The notes beneath the pieces are model-generated. The model had not been told where the DNA came from, ran no database searches, and saw only the letters and a list, made by a program, of their open reading frames with translations. The position numbers were made by a program, and so were the translations under genes. This document shows positions 1 through 8,454 of a DNA stretch of 22,539 bases, in pieces. The DNA comes from an uncultured Prevotella sp. (lineage in GTDB: Bacteria; Bacteroidota; Bacteroidia; Bacteroidales; Bacteroidaceae). Position 1 is the first letter of the stretch, and each line of letters begins with the position of its first letter. The DNA is taken from assembly GCA_945637645.1 (NCBI GenBank), contig CALZDK010000005.1, positions 1 through 22,539 of the forward strand, in the 5' to 3' direction.

Positions 1-1
1 T

Positions 2-1945
2 ACCAACCACTTGGTGAGGGAGGCTTTCGCTGAGTTGCCACAGATAACCATCGTGCCAGGCTTTATCAGCAGCGACAAGTTCTCAGGCGAGGTGACAAAC
101 CTCGGTCGTGGAGGCAGCGACTATACCGCTTCCATCATTGCCGCCGCACTCGACTCTGAAGTGCTTGAGATATGGACCGACGTGAACGGTTTCATGACAG
201 CCGACCCACGCGTCATTCACACTGCCTACACAATTAACGAGCTGAGTTATGTTGAGGCCATGGAGCTGTGTAACTTCGGCGCAAAGGTGATTTATCCTCC
301 CACGATATATCCGGTGTGTGTGAAGAACATACCGATAAAGGTGAAAAACACTTTCAATCCCGAAGATCCGGGAACAATAATAAAGGACAAGATAGACAAC
401 GACCGCAAGCCCATCAAGGGTATATCGAGCATCAACGGCACCACACTTATCACGGTGACTGGTTTGTCGATGGTGGGTGTGATTGGCGTTAACCGCCGAA
501 TATTCACTGCACTTGCCGAACATGGTATCTCGGTGTTCATGGTGTCGCAGGCATCGTCGGAGAACTCCACTTCCATTGGTGTTCGCGACGAGGATGCCGA
601 CGAGGCAGTGCGCGTTCTCGACTTTGAGTTTGCAAAGGAGATAGAGACAGGCGCCATGTATCCGATGCACGCCGAGAGCGGACTTGCCACCATAGCCATT
701 GTGGGCGAGAATATGAAGCACACGCCCGGTATTGCGGGAAAACTGTTCGGCACGCTTGGACGAAGCGGTATCTCGGTTATTGCCTGTGCCCAGGGCGCTT
801 CGGAAACGAACATCTCATTTGTGGTTGATTCGAAATTCCTCCGCAAGTCGCTCAACGTGCTCCACGACTCGTTCTTCCTGAGTGAGTACAAGGTGCTGAA
901 CCTATTCATCTGCGGTGTGGGCACCGTGGGAGGAAACCTCATATCGCAGATTCACTCGCAGTATGAGGAGCTGATGCGCACACGCCGACTGAAGCTCAAC
1001 GTGGTGGGAATAGCAAGCAGCAAGAAAGCCATTTTCACACGCGACGGAATAGACCTCGGCAACTATCGTGAGGCTCTTGAGAACTCCGCTCCAAGCAGTC
1101 TTGAGCACTTGCGCGACGAGGTGATAGGCATGAACATCTTCAACAGTGTGTTTGTGGATTGCACGGCAAGCGGCGACGTGGCAGGTCTGTATCAGACATT
1201 CCTTGAGCACAACATCTCTGTGGTGGCTGCCAACAAGGTGGCTGCATCGAGCGACTATGCCAGCTATGCAAAGCTGAAGGAAACGGCACTCAGACGTGGA
1301 GTGAAATTCCTTTTCGAAACAAACGTGGGAGCAGGACTTCCTATTATCGGAACTATTAACGACCTGCGCGACTCTGGCGATAAGATACTTAAGATAGAGG
1401 CTGTTGTGAGTGGAACGCTCAACTTTATATTCAACGAGATTGCTGCTGACGTACCATTCTCTGAAACAGTTCGCAGGGCAAAGCAGCAAGGATACAGCGA
1501 GCCTGACCCACGCATCGACCTGAGCGGAAAAGACGTGGTGAGAAAACTTGTCATACTTGCACGCGAGGCTGGCTACAAGGTGGAGCAGGAAGACGTGGAG
1601 AAGCACCTCTTTGTTCCCGACGAGATGTTTGAGGGCAGCTTGGAGGAGTTCTGGACTAACCTGCCAAAACTCGACGCCGACTTTGAGGCTAAGCGAGAAC
1701 TGCTTGAGAAGGAGCACAAACGCTGGCGTTTTGTGGCAAGCATGGACCACGGCAAGACAAAGGTGTCGCTTGAGGCAGTAGGTGAGCACCATCCCTTCTA
1801 CGGTCTTGAGGGCTCCAACAACATTGTGTTGCTCACCACCGAACGCTACAAGGAATATCCCATGCTCATACAGGGCTATGGAGCCGGTGCGGGAGTGACT
1901 GCAGCCGGAGTGTTTGCCAACATAATGTCGATTGCGAACATATAA
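2..1945 (+). CDS. thrA: Bifunctional aspartokinase / homoserine dehydrogenase (5' end cut off by window)
   Basis: The cytoplasmic enzyme performs the first (aspartate phosphorylation) and third (aspartate semialdehyde to homoserine) steps of threonine and methionine synthesis. The reading frame is open from the left edge, so the visible part lacks the N-terminal kinase region; about 647 residues remain of the roughly 810-820 usual for the family. Counting from the leucine codon at position 11, the kinase signature GRGGSDYTA is at residues 32-40. Tandem ACT regulatory domains follow at about 143-290. A Rossmann glycine motif GVGTVGG at 302-308 opens the homoserine dehydrogenase part, with SGTLNFIFNE (467-476) and GYSEPDPRIDLSGKD (494-508) in its catalytic domain. 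It is followed after 17 nt by the ApgM-like gene. Feedback control by threonine through the ACT domains is expected from the family. Any leader attenuator would lie outside the window. Confidence 0.97.
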   Translation, partial: TNHLVREAFAELPQITIVPGFISSDKFSGEVTNLGRGGSDYTASIIAAALDSEVLEIWTDVNGFMTADPRVIHTAYTINELSYVEAMELCNFGAKVIYPPTIYPVCVKNIPIKVKNTFNPEDPGTIIKDKIDNDRKPIKGISSINGTTLITVTGLSMVGVIGVNRRIFTALAEHGISVFMVSQASSENSTSIGVRDEDADEAVRVLDFEFAKEIETGAMYPMHAESGLATIAIVGENMKHTPGIAGKLFGTLGRSGISVIACAQGASETNISFVVDSKFLRKSLNVLHDSFFLSEYKVLNLFICGVGTVGGNLISQIHSQYEELMRTRRLKLNVVGIASSKKAIFTRDGIDLGNYREALENSAPSSLEHLRDEVIGMNIFNSVFVDCTASGDVAGLYQTFLEHNISVVAANKVAASSDYASYAKLKETALRRGVKFLFETNVGAGLPIIGTINDLRDSGDKILKIEAVVSGTLNFIFNEIAADVPFSETVRRAKQQGYSEPDPRIDLSGKDVVRKLVILAREAGYKVEQEDVEKHLFVPDEMFEGSLEEFWTNLPKLDADFEAKRELLEKEHKRWRFVASMDHGKTKVSLEAVGEHHPFYGLEGSNNIVLLTTERYKEYPMLIQGYGAGAGVTAAGVFANIMSIANI

Positions 1946-1962
1946 TTTAGTTGACGAGAAAA

Positions 1963-3204
1963 ATGAAACACATTATTATATTAGGCGACGGAATGGCTGA
2001 CCATGCAGTGGAAAGACTTGGAGGAAAGACACTGCTGCAGCACGCCGACACACCATATATGGATATGTTGGCGAGGAAAGGGCGCACGGGAAGACTCGTT
2101 ACAGTGCCAGACGGCTACAGCCCAGGCAGCGAGGTGGCAAACACTGCCATTCTCGGCTACGACCTCGACAAGGTGTATGAGGGCAGAGGTCCGTTAGAGG
2201 CGGCAAGCATCGGCTATGAGATGCAACCCGACGACATGGCAATACGTTGCAACATAATAACACTTGCCGACGGGAAAATTAAGAATCACCACGGAGGACA
2301 CCTCACCACAGAGGATGGAGACAAGCTGATAAAACTGCTCGACGAGAAATTGGGCAACGACAGAGTGAGATTCATAACAGGAATACAATACCGTCATCTG
2401 CTCGTGATAAAAGGAGGCAACAAACACATTGTCTGCTCTCCGCCACACGACCATCCCGACCAACCTTGGCAACCGCTGTTGGTGAAGCCCGAAGAGGGTG
2501 GGGAAGAGGAAGGAAGAATGACTCCACAGGAGACAGCCGACTTGATAAACGACTTGATACTGAAGTCGCAGAAGATACTCGAGAATCACCCTCTGAACAA
2601 ACAACGAGCTGCAGAAGGCAAGCCTATGGCAAACTCCATCTGGCCTTGGAGCCCTGGCTACCGACCAAAGATGGAAACCATCGGGGAGATGTTCCCAGAG
2701 ATGAAACAAGGCTCGGTGATTTCTGCAGTTGACCTGATAAGGGGTATCGGACACTACGCTGGATTGAAGATAGTGATAGTTGACGGTGCCACAGGGCTTT
2801 ACAATACAAACTATGAAGGAAAGGCTCAGGCTGCAATAGAGGCGTTGAGGACCGACGATTTCGTTTTCCTACACGTTGAGGCGAGCGACGAGGCAGGACA
2901 CGACGGCGACCTGCAGCTGAAGCTACGCACCATAGAGTATCTCGACCGACGCATCGTGGAACCTATATACAATGAGGTGAAGACCTGGGAAGAGCCAGTG
3001 GCTATTGCCGTTTTGCCCGACCATCCCACACCAGTGGAGATACGCACCCATGTGAAAGAGCCAGTGCCGTTTCTCATCTACTACCCTGGCATTGCCCCTG
3101 ACAGTGTGATGGAATACGACGAGGTAAGTTGCGTTCGTGGTGGCTATGGGCTGCTTAAGATGCAGGAGTTTATGGAAGAATTTATGCATTGTAGTGAAAA
3201 ATAG
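1963..3204 (+). CDS. ApgM-family phosphoglycerate mutase homologue, probable homoserine kinase of the threonine operon
   Basis: The 413-residue protein belongs to the archaeal-type cofactor-independent phosphoglycerate mutase family within the alkaline phosphatase superfamily. Metal and catalytic motifs are visible: GDGMAD at residues 8-13, the serine-containing GSEVANTAILGYD at 55-67, HVEASDEAGHDGD at 304-316 and PDHPTPVEIRTH at 352-363. An acidic stretch EEGGEEEGR lies at 177-185. I chose the ATG at 1963 over an in-frame TTG at 1951 because it gives the usual N-terminus (MKHIIILGDGMAD). The gene sits between thrA and thrC, and no GHMP-type thrB is in the window. TIGRFAM names this subgroup 'proposed homoserine kinase', and I recall mutant-fitness work in Bacteroides and Desulfovibrio supporting that role. 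Homoserine phosphorylation is therefore the best call from context, while mutase activity cannot be excluded by sequence alone. Confidence 0.88.
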   Translation: MKHIIILGDGMADHAVERLGGKTLLQHADTPYMDMLARKGRTGRLVTVPDGYSPGSEVANTAILGYDLDKVYEGRGPLEAASIGYEMQPDDMAIRCNIITLADGKIKNHHGGHLTTEDGDKLIKLLDEKLGNDRVRFITGIQYRHLLVIKGGNKHIVCSPPHDHPDQPWQPLLVKPEEGGEEEGRMTPQETADLINDLILKSQKILENHPLNKQRAAEGKPMANSIWPWSPGYRPKMETIGEMFPEMKQGSVISAVDLIRGIGHYAGLKIVIVDGATGLYNTNYEGKAQAAIEALRTDDFVFLHVEASDEAGHDGDLQLKLRTIEYLDRRIVEPIYNEVKTWEEPVAIAVLPDHPTPVEIRTHVKEPVPFLIYYPGIAPDSVMEYDEVSCVRGGYGLLKMQEFMEEFMHCSEK

Positions 3205-3211
3205 AAAGAAA

Positions 3212-4513
3212 ATGAGATATTACAGTACAAACGGAAAGGCACCTATGGCCACGTTACACGAGGCAGTGGTCAAGGGACTTGCGGGCGACCGCGGGCTTTA
3301 CATGCCGGAAACAATAAAGACTTTGCCTCAGTCGTTTTTCGACAACATCGACAAGCTGTCGTTTCAGGAGATTGCGTTCACCGTGGCTCAGGCTTTCTTC
3401 GGCGAGGACGTGAACGAGGAAGACCTGCGCAAGATTGTATATGACACACTGTCGTTCGACTGTCCTGTGGCCCGCGTCACCGAGAACATCTATAGCCTTG
3501 AGCTATTCCACGGACCAACGTTGGCGTTCAAGGACGTTGGCGCACGCTTCATGGCACGCCTTCTGCAATACTTCATACGCCAGGAAGGCAACGAAGAGGT
3601 GAATGTGCTGGTTGCCACAAGCGGAGACACAGGCAGTGCTGTGGCAAACGGTTTCCTTGGCGTTGACGGAATACATGTCTATGTACTCTATCCGAAAGGC
3701 AAGGTGAGTAAGATACAGGAATGCCAGTTCACTACGCTTGGCAAGAACATCACAGCCGTGGAGGTGGATGGTGTGTTCGACGACTGTCAGGCACTGGTGA
3801 AAAACGCCTTTATGGACGAGGAGCTTAACAACCACATGAAGCTGACCTCCGCCAACTCAATAAACGTAGCTCGTTTCCTCCCACAGGCATTCTACTATTT
3901 CAATGCCTACGCCCGTATGAAGGCATTGGGAAAGGCAGACGAAATGGTGGTATGCGTGCCAAGCGGCAACTTCGGAAACATTACCGCGGCATTGTTCGGA
4001 CATCGCATGGGATTGCCCATAAAGCGTTTCATAGCCGCCAACAACGCCAACGACATTTTCTACAACTACCTGCAGACAGGAAAATATGAACCAAAGGCAA
4101 GCCGACAAACCATAGCCAACGCCATGGATGTGGGCGACCCAAGCAACTTCGCACGTATCTACGACCTCTACAAGGGCGACCACTCGGCAGTGACCTCGAT
4201 CATCAGCGGAGCAACCTACAGCGACGACATGATACGCGAGACAATGAGGCAGTGCTATGCCGACAACGGCTACATACTCGACCCACACGGAGCCTGTGGC
4301 TACCGTGCCCTGAGCGAGCAGCTGAAGGCAGGCGAGACAGGCGTGTTCTGTGAGACAGCACATCCTGCAAAGTTCAAGGACACCGTTGACTCCATCATAG
4401 GTGCCGAGGTGGAGATTCCTGAACGTCTGGCGGCCTTCATGAAGGGCGAGAAGCAGAGTGTGGAAATGGGTAAGAGCTTTGCCGAGTTCAAAGAGTATTT
4501 GATTTCTCGTTAA
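3212..4513 (+). CDS. thrC: Threonine synthase
   Basis: This PLP enzyme converts O-phosphohomoserine to threonine in the cytoplasm. It is 433 residues long, close to the E. coli form (about 428). The PLP-binding lysine lies in GPTLAFKDVGARF, at Lys107. The cofactor phosphate-binding loop is VATSGDTGSAVANGF, near residues 132-146. The ATG at 3212 is chosen because it starts the typical MRYYSTNGKAP N-terminus; the open frame continues upstream to 3137 but overlaps the previous gene. The start lies 7 nt after the ApgM-like stop, so the three thr genes form one transcription unit. I see no convincing intrinsic terminator directly after the stop at 4513. Confidence 0.98.
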   Translation: MRYYSTNGKAPMATLHEAVVKGLAGDRGLYMPETIKTLPQSFFDNIDKLSFQEIAFTVAQAFFGEDVNEEDLRKIVYDTLSFDCPVARVTENIYSLELFHGPTLAFKDVGARFMARLLQYFIRQEGNEEVNVLVATSGDTGSAVANGFLGVDGIHVYVLYPKGKVSKIQECQFTTLGKNITAVEVDGVFDDCQALVKNAFMDEELNNHMKLTSANSINVARFLPQAFYYFNAYARMKALGKADEMVVCVPSGNFGNITAALFGHRMGLPIKRFIAANNANDIFYNYLQTGKYEPKASRQTIANAMDVGDPSNFARIYDLYKGDHSAVTSIISGATYSDDMIRETMRQCYADNGYILDPHGACGYRALSEQLKAGETGVFCETAHPAKFKDTVDSIIGAEVEIPERLAAFMKGEKQSVEMGKSFAEFKEYLISR

Positions 4514-4527
4514 AAATTACTTAAATG

Positions 4528-4559
4528 TTTTGCCACGTCAAAAAAAAGCAGTAATTTTG
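4528..4559 (+). promoter_or_regulatory. Bacteroidetes-type promoter for gyrA
   Basis: A -33 element TTTTG (4528-4532) and a -7 element TAATTTTG (4552-4559) are separated by 19 nt. This matches the TTTG / TAnnTTTG layout of the Bacteroidetes housekeeping sigma factor. Transcription would begin near 4565 and leave a leader of about 105-110 nt before gyrA. Confidence 0.75.
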
Positions 4560-4596
4560 GAGGCTCTTAGAAAGCAAAAACGCGTCAGAGAGGCTG

Positions 4597-4627
4597 AAAA
4601 GTGCCTTAAATCGAGTTTTAGGCTTTT
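4597..4627 (+). promoter_or_regulatory. Imperfect hairpin in the gyrA leader
   Basis: GCCTTAAA (4603-4610) pairs with TTTTAGGC (4616-4623) apart from one T-T mismatch, around the five-base loop TCGAG. Flanking AAAG and TTTT extend the stem past a one-base bulge. The AGGC at 4591-4594 could pair instead with GCCT at 4603-4606, giving a mutually exclusive fold. It could be a weak attenuator, an mRNA-stability element, or a leftover thrC terminator. No function is shown. Confidence 0.3.
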
Positions 4628-4672
4628 GTCAGTGAGCTGAAGAGAAAAGAAATAAAAAAGTAATAAAAACGA

Positions 4673-7192
4673 ATGGATCAGACATTAGATCAAGACAGAA
4701 TCATTAAAATCAACATCGAGGAGGAGATGAAGTCTTCCTACATCGACTATTCTATGTCGGTGATTGTGGCTCGTGCCCTCCCTGATGTGCGCGACGGTTT
4801 CAAACCTGTCCATCGCCGAATACTCTACGGTATGATGGGCGTTGGAAACACAAGCGACAAACCTTACAAGAAATGTGCCCGTATCGTTGGTGAGGTGCTC
4901 GGTAAGTATCACCCTCACGGCGACAGTTCCGTGTATGGAGCCTTGGTGAGAATGGCACAGGAATGGAACATGAGATACACACTCGTCGATGGACAGGGAA
5001 ACTTTGGATCTGTCGATGGGGACTCACCGGCTGCCATGCGTTACACGGAGTGCCGACTCTCGAAGATGGGAGAGCACATCATGGACGACCTCGAGAAGGA
5101 CACCGTCGATATGACGAGCAACTTCGACGACTCCCTCACAGAGCCGACAGTGATGCCGACAAAGGTGCCGAACCTGCTGGTGAACGGCGGAAACGGTATT
5201 GCCGTGGGTATGGCGACAAACATACCGACACACAACCTCGGTGAGGTGATTGACGGTTGCTGTGCCTACATAGACAACAACGACATCGATACCGACGGGC
5301 TGATGGAGTACATAAAGGCTCCTGACTTCCCCACCGGAGCGTATATCTACGGAATACAGGGAGTAAGGGATGCCTACGAGACTGGAAGAGGACGCATCGT
5401 GATGCGTGCAAAGGCTGAGATAGAAACAGGCGACACACACGACAAAATTGTGGTTACGGAGATACCTTACGGCGTGAACAAAGCCGACCTCGTGAAGTAT
5501 ATCGCCGACCTTGCCAACGAGAAGAAGATAGAAGGCATCAGCAATGTCAACGACGAGTCAGGACGTCAGGGTATGCGTATAGTAGTTGACGTTAAGCGCG
5601 ACGCCAACGCAAACGTCATCCTGAACAAACTCTTCAAGATGACCGCCCTACAAAGTTCATTCTCAGTGAATTGCATCGCGTTGGTACACGGCAGACCAAA
5701 GCTTCTCTCGCTGAAAGAGTGCGTGAAGCATTTCGTCGACCACCGTCACGATGTTACTATCCGCCGCACAAAGTTTGACCTGAAGAAGGCACAGGACAGA
5801 GCACACATACTGGAAGCCCTCATCGTGGCTTGCGACAATATAGATGAGGTGGTTCACATCATCCGTGCATCGAAGACACCACAAGAGGCTATAGAGAACC
5901 TGGAGAAACGATTCAACTTCGACGAGGTTCAGGCAAGGGCTATCGTAGATATGCGTCTGCGCCAGCTGACAGGCCTGCAAATGGACCAGTTGCACAACGA
6001 GTATGAGGAACTGGAGAAACTGATAGCATATCTGCAGCAGATTCTCGACGACCCTGAACTCTGCAAGAAGGTGATGAAGGACGAGCTGCAGGAGGTGAAG
6101 GAGAAATACGGCGACGAGCGCCGCACCGAGATAAAATACTCGAGTGAGGAGTTCAACGCAGAAGACTTCTATCCAGACGACCCAGTGGTGATTACCATCA
6201 GCCACCTTGGCTACATCAAACGTACTGCACTCAGCGAGTTCCACCAGCAGAGCCGTGGTGGAGTGGGAAGCAAGGGAGCACAGACACGCGACCAGGACTT
6301 CACCGAATACATCTATCCCGCCACAATGCATAACACGCTACTCTTCTTCACACAGAAAGGACGTTGCTACTGGCTTAAGTGCTACGAGATACCGGAAGGC
6401 GCGAAGAACGCAAAGGGACGTGCTATACAGAATATCCTCAACATAGAGGCAGACGATGCCATCAACGCCGTACTGCGCATAAAGAAGTTCGACGACGAGG
6501 AGTTCGTGAAGTCGCACAACGTGGTGTTCGCCACCAAGAACGGTATAATAAAGAAGACAAGCCTTGAGGCATACAGCCATCCACGCGCCAACGGTGTGAT
6601 AGCCATCAACATCATGGAAGGCGACCAGGTGGTGGGCGTTCGTCTGACAAACGGCAACAACGAGTTGCTTCTTGCCAACCGCAACGGTCGTGCCATACGT
6701 TTCAACGAGAACGAGGTGCGCACCATGGGACGCGTATCGACGGGTGTGCGTGGTATTCGCCTTGACGAGGGTGACGACGAGGTGGTAGGAATGGTTTGCG
6801 TAAGCGACCCTGAGAAGGAAACAATCATGGTGGTGAGCGAAAACGGCTACGGCAAGCGAAGCGACATAGAGGACTACCGAAAGACTGCCCGTGGAGGAAA
6901 GGGTGTGAAGACACTTAGCATTACGGAGAAGACGGGAAGACTTGTTGCCATTAAGGTTGTCACCGACGAGAACGACCTTATGATTATCAACAAGAGCGGA
7001 ATACTCATCCGCCTCAAGGTTGCCGACGTAAGAGTTATGGGCCGTGCCACACAGGGCGTACGCCTCATCAACCTCACGAAGAAGAACGACACCATAGCAA
7101 GCGTATGCAAGGTGTTGAGCGCCACTGACGAGGAAATAGCTGCAGAATCGGAGGAAACGCAAGGCAACCCCGAACCAGCAACAACAGAATAA
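4673..7192 (+). CDS. gyrA: DNA gyrase subunit A
   Basis: GyrA is the breakage-reunion subunit of the A2B2 gyrase that introduces negative supercoils. The protein has 839 residues (875 in E. coli). The winged-helix and tower domains come first, with the catalytic tyrosine Tyr124 in AAMRYTE (E. coli Tyr122). The quinolone-resistance region reads HPHGDSSVYGALVRMAQ at 80-96: the E. coli Ser83 equivalent is Ser85, but the Asp87 equivalent is Gly89. The C-terminal beta-pinwheel holds a GyrA-box-like RGGKG at 740-744, without the Gln-Arg that precedes it in E. coli. An acidic tail ends the protein. The box and QRDR sequence favour GyrA over ParC. It has its own promoter, and the TPR gene follows after 26 nt, probably on the same transcript. 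Confidence 0.97.
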   Translation: MDQTLDQDRIIKINIEEEMKSSYIDYSMSVIVARALPDVRDGFKPVHRRILYGMMGVGNTSDKPYKKCARIVGEVLGKYHPHGDSSVYGALVRMAQEWNMRYTLVDGQGNFGSVDGDSPAAMRYTECRLSKMGEHIMDDLEKDTVDMTSNFDDSLTEPTVMPTKVPNLLVNGGNGIAVGMATNIPTHNLGEVIDGCCAYIDNNDIDTDGLMEYIKAPDFPTGAYIYGIQGVRDAYETGRGRIVMRAKAEIETGDTHDKIVVTEIPYGVNKADLVKYIADLANEKKIEGISNVNDESGRQGMRIVVDVKRDANANVILNKLFKMTALQSSFSVNCIALVHGRPKLLSLKECVKHFVDHRHDVTIRRTKFDLKKAQDRAHILEALIVACDNIDEVVHIIRASKTPQEAIENLEKRFNFDEVQARAIVDMRLRQLTGLQMDQLHNEYEELEKLIAYLQQILDDPELCKKVMKDELQEVKEKYGDERRTEIKYSSEEFNAEDFYPDDPVVITISHLGYIKRTALSEFHQQSRGGVGSKGAQTRDQDFTEYIYPATMHNTLLFFTQKGRCYWLKCYEIPEGAKNAKGRAIQNILNIEADDAINAVLRIKKFDDEEFVKSHNVVFATKNGIIKKTSLEAYSHPRANGVIAINIMEGDQVVGVRLTNGNNELLLANRNGRAIRFNENEVRTMGRVSTGVRGIRLDEGDDEVVGMVCVSDPEKETIMVVSENGYGKRSDIEDYRKTARGGKGVKTLSITEKTGRLVAIKVVTDENDLMIINKSGILIRLKVADVRVMGRATQGVRLINLTKKNDTIASVCKVLSATDEEIAAESEETQGNPEPATTE

Positions 7193-7218
7193 AATATTAA
7201 TCTCAAATAACTACGCTT

Positions 7219-8451
7219 ATGAAGAAAATTATGTTCATGGCAGTGGCTTTGGCATCAGCCGCTACTGCTTTTGCCCAGGACGACCTGGTGAAGCAAGCAC
7301 TGAAGGAGAAGGATCCAGCACAAGCTGTTAAGATTATCACTCCTGCATTGACTTCCGATCAGACGACAAACAAAGCCGCAGCATGGGGAGCATTGAGCGA
7401 CATTCAGTATCAGTTCTACTCTAATGCCTACGAGCAGATGGTGCAGAACCAGTTCAAGACCGAGAAGACTCCTATCGACACCATTGGCATGTACAACGGA
7501 GTGATTGAGTCGTTCAAGGCTGCTTTCAAGTGCGACGAGTTTGACATGCAGCCAAACGAGAAGGGAAAGGTGAAGCCAAAGTTCCGTTCAAAGAATGCTT
7601 CTCGCCTTTCTGCCGTTCGCAATACACTTATCGATGCTGGTAGCTACTACTATGGCGCCAAGGAATATGGCAAGGCCCTTGATGCTTGGGGAGTTTTTGT
7701 ATGCAGTGCAGACGCTCCTATGTTTGAAGGCAAGATAGCCAAGGACAGCACATACTATCTCATTGCCGACTATGCTGCCCTGGCAGGATACCTCAGCAAG
7801 AACTATGATAGTGCCGTAAAATATGCAACAATAGCCCTCAACGATGCCAAGACAAAGTCTGAGGCTCTTAACATCCTGTTCTCTTCACAAAAGGAAACCT
7901 GCAAGACCAAGGAGGACTCCGTAGCTTACTTCAACAAGCTGAAGGAACTACGTGCAAAGGACCAGAACGAGACTCAGATTCTCTTTGCCATCAACGAGTA
8001 TCTCTCTTACCCTGGCCGCCTTGCAGAGAAAGAGGCTTGGTGTGCTGAGGAAGTAAAGAAGGTGCCTAACGACAAGTATGTATGGGCATTCCTCGGTGAG
8101 GCACAGATGAACCAGCAGAAGTATGCTGAGGCAGTGGCTTCGTTCAAGAAGTCTTTTGAGGTTGACCCAAGCTTCATTGAAGTTGAGTATAACCTTGGTG
8201 CAAGCCTCGTGCTTCAGGCAACAGCAATGAAGGACCAGCTCTCAGGAGCTACAGGTCGTCTGAGCGCTGCTGACGCAGAGAAGGTGAAGGCAATATATAC
8301 AGAGGCAAAGACTCACCTTGAGAAGATTAAGGAAGCTGATCCTAACCGCGAGAAAGTAAACTGGGCATACACACTCTATCAGGTTTACTACGGTCTTGGC
8401 GATGCAGAGAAGGCTGCCGAAATAGAGAAAATTATCGGAGGAGGTTACTAA
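7219..8451 (+). CDS. Exported TPR-repeat protein (gyrA-adjacent paralogue 1)
   Basis: The 410-residue protein has a clean signal peptide (MKKIMFMAVALASAATAFA, cleaved after Ala19, with Gln at +1), so it should be periplasmic or outer-membrane associated. The mature part is helical with TPR-like pairs, clearest around residues 270-325 (KYVWAFLGEAQMNQQKYAEA, then a second helix pair beginning near FIEVEYNLGASL). A conserved block EKGKVKPKFRSKNASRL lies at about 114-130. It shares length, domain order and this block with the next gene, so the two are tandem duplicates. No catalytic motif is visible; a scaffold or protein-binding role is likely for TPR proteins but unproven. It follows gyrA by 26 nt with no obvious promoter between. 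Confidence 0.85.
   Translation: MKKIMFMAVALASAATAFAQDDLVKQALKEKDPAQAVKIITPALTSDQTTNKAAAWGALSDIQYQFYSNAYEQMVQNQFKTEKTPIDTIGMYNGVIESFKAAFKCDEFDMQPNEKGKVKPKFRSKNASRLSAVRNTLIDAGSYYYGAKEYGKALDAWGVFVCSADAPMFEGKIAKDSTYYLIADYAALAGYLSKNYDSAVKYATIALNDAKTKSEALNILFSSQKETCKTKEDSVAYFNKLKELRAKDQNETQILFAINEYLSYPGRLAEKEAWCAEEVKKVPNDKYVWAFLGEAQMNQQKYAEAVASFKKSFEVDPSFIEVEYNLGASLVLQATAMKDQLSGATGRLSAADAEKVKAIYTEAKTHLEKIKEADPNREKVNWAYTLYQVYYGLGDAEKAAEIEKIIGGGY
8437..8444 (+). promoter_or_regulatory. Shine-Dalgarno-like purine block before the second TPR gene
   Basis: GGAGGAGG lies inside the last codons of the first TPR gene (coding for Gly-Gly-Gly), 10 nt before the ATG at 8455. Strong Shine-Dalgarno sequences are rare in Bacteroidetes, so this could assist reinitiation after the stop at 8449-8451, or simply be glycine codons. 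Confidence 0.35.
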
Positions 8452-8454
8452 TAG

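Noticed and set aside
902..1792. A 296-codon open frame on the minus strand inside thrA
   Set aside because: It lies wholly antisense to a strongly conserved enzyme, is rich in His/Cys/Val as expected from a reversed coding frame, and has no recognisable domain.
1951..1965. Upstream TTG start for the ApgM-like gene
   Set aside because: The ATG at 1963 gives the family's standard N-terminus; the extra four residues MTRK have no support.
3137..3211. N-terminal extension of threonine synthase
   Set aside because: It overlaps the end of the previous gene and precedes the conserved MRYYSTNGKAP start.
6338..7162. A 274-codon open frame on the minus strand inside gyrA
   Set aside because: It is antisense to the conserved gyrase C-terminal domain, its composition is that of a shadow frame, and there is no promoter or domain.
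4673..7192. Topoisomerase IV subunit A (parC) instead of gyrA
   Set aside because: The QRDR sequence, the RGGKG box in the C-terminal pinwheel and the length all fit GyrA better.
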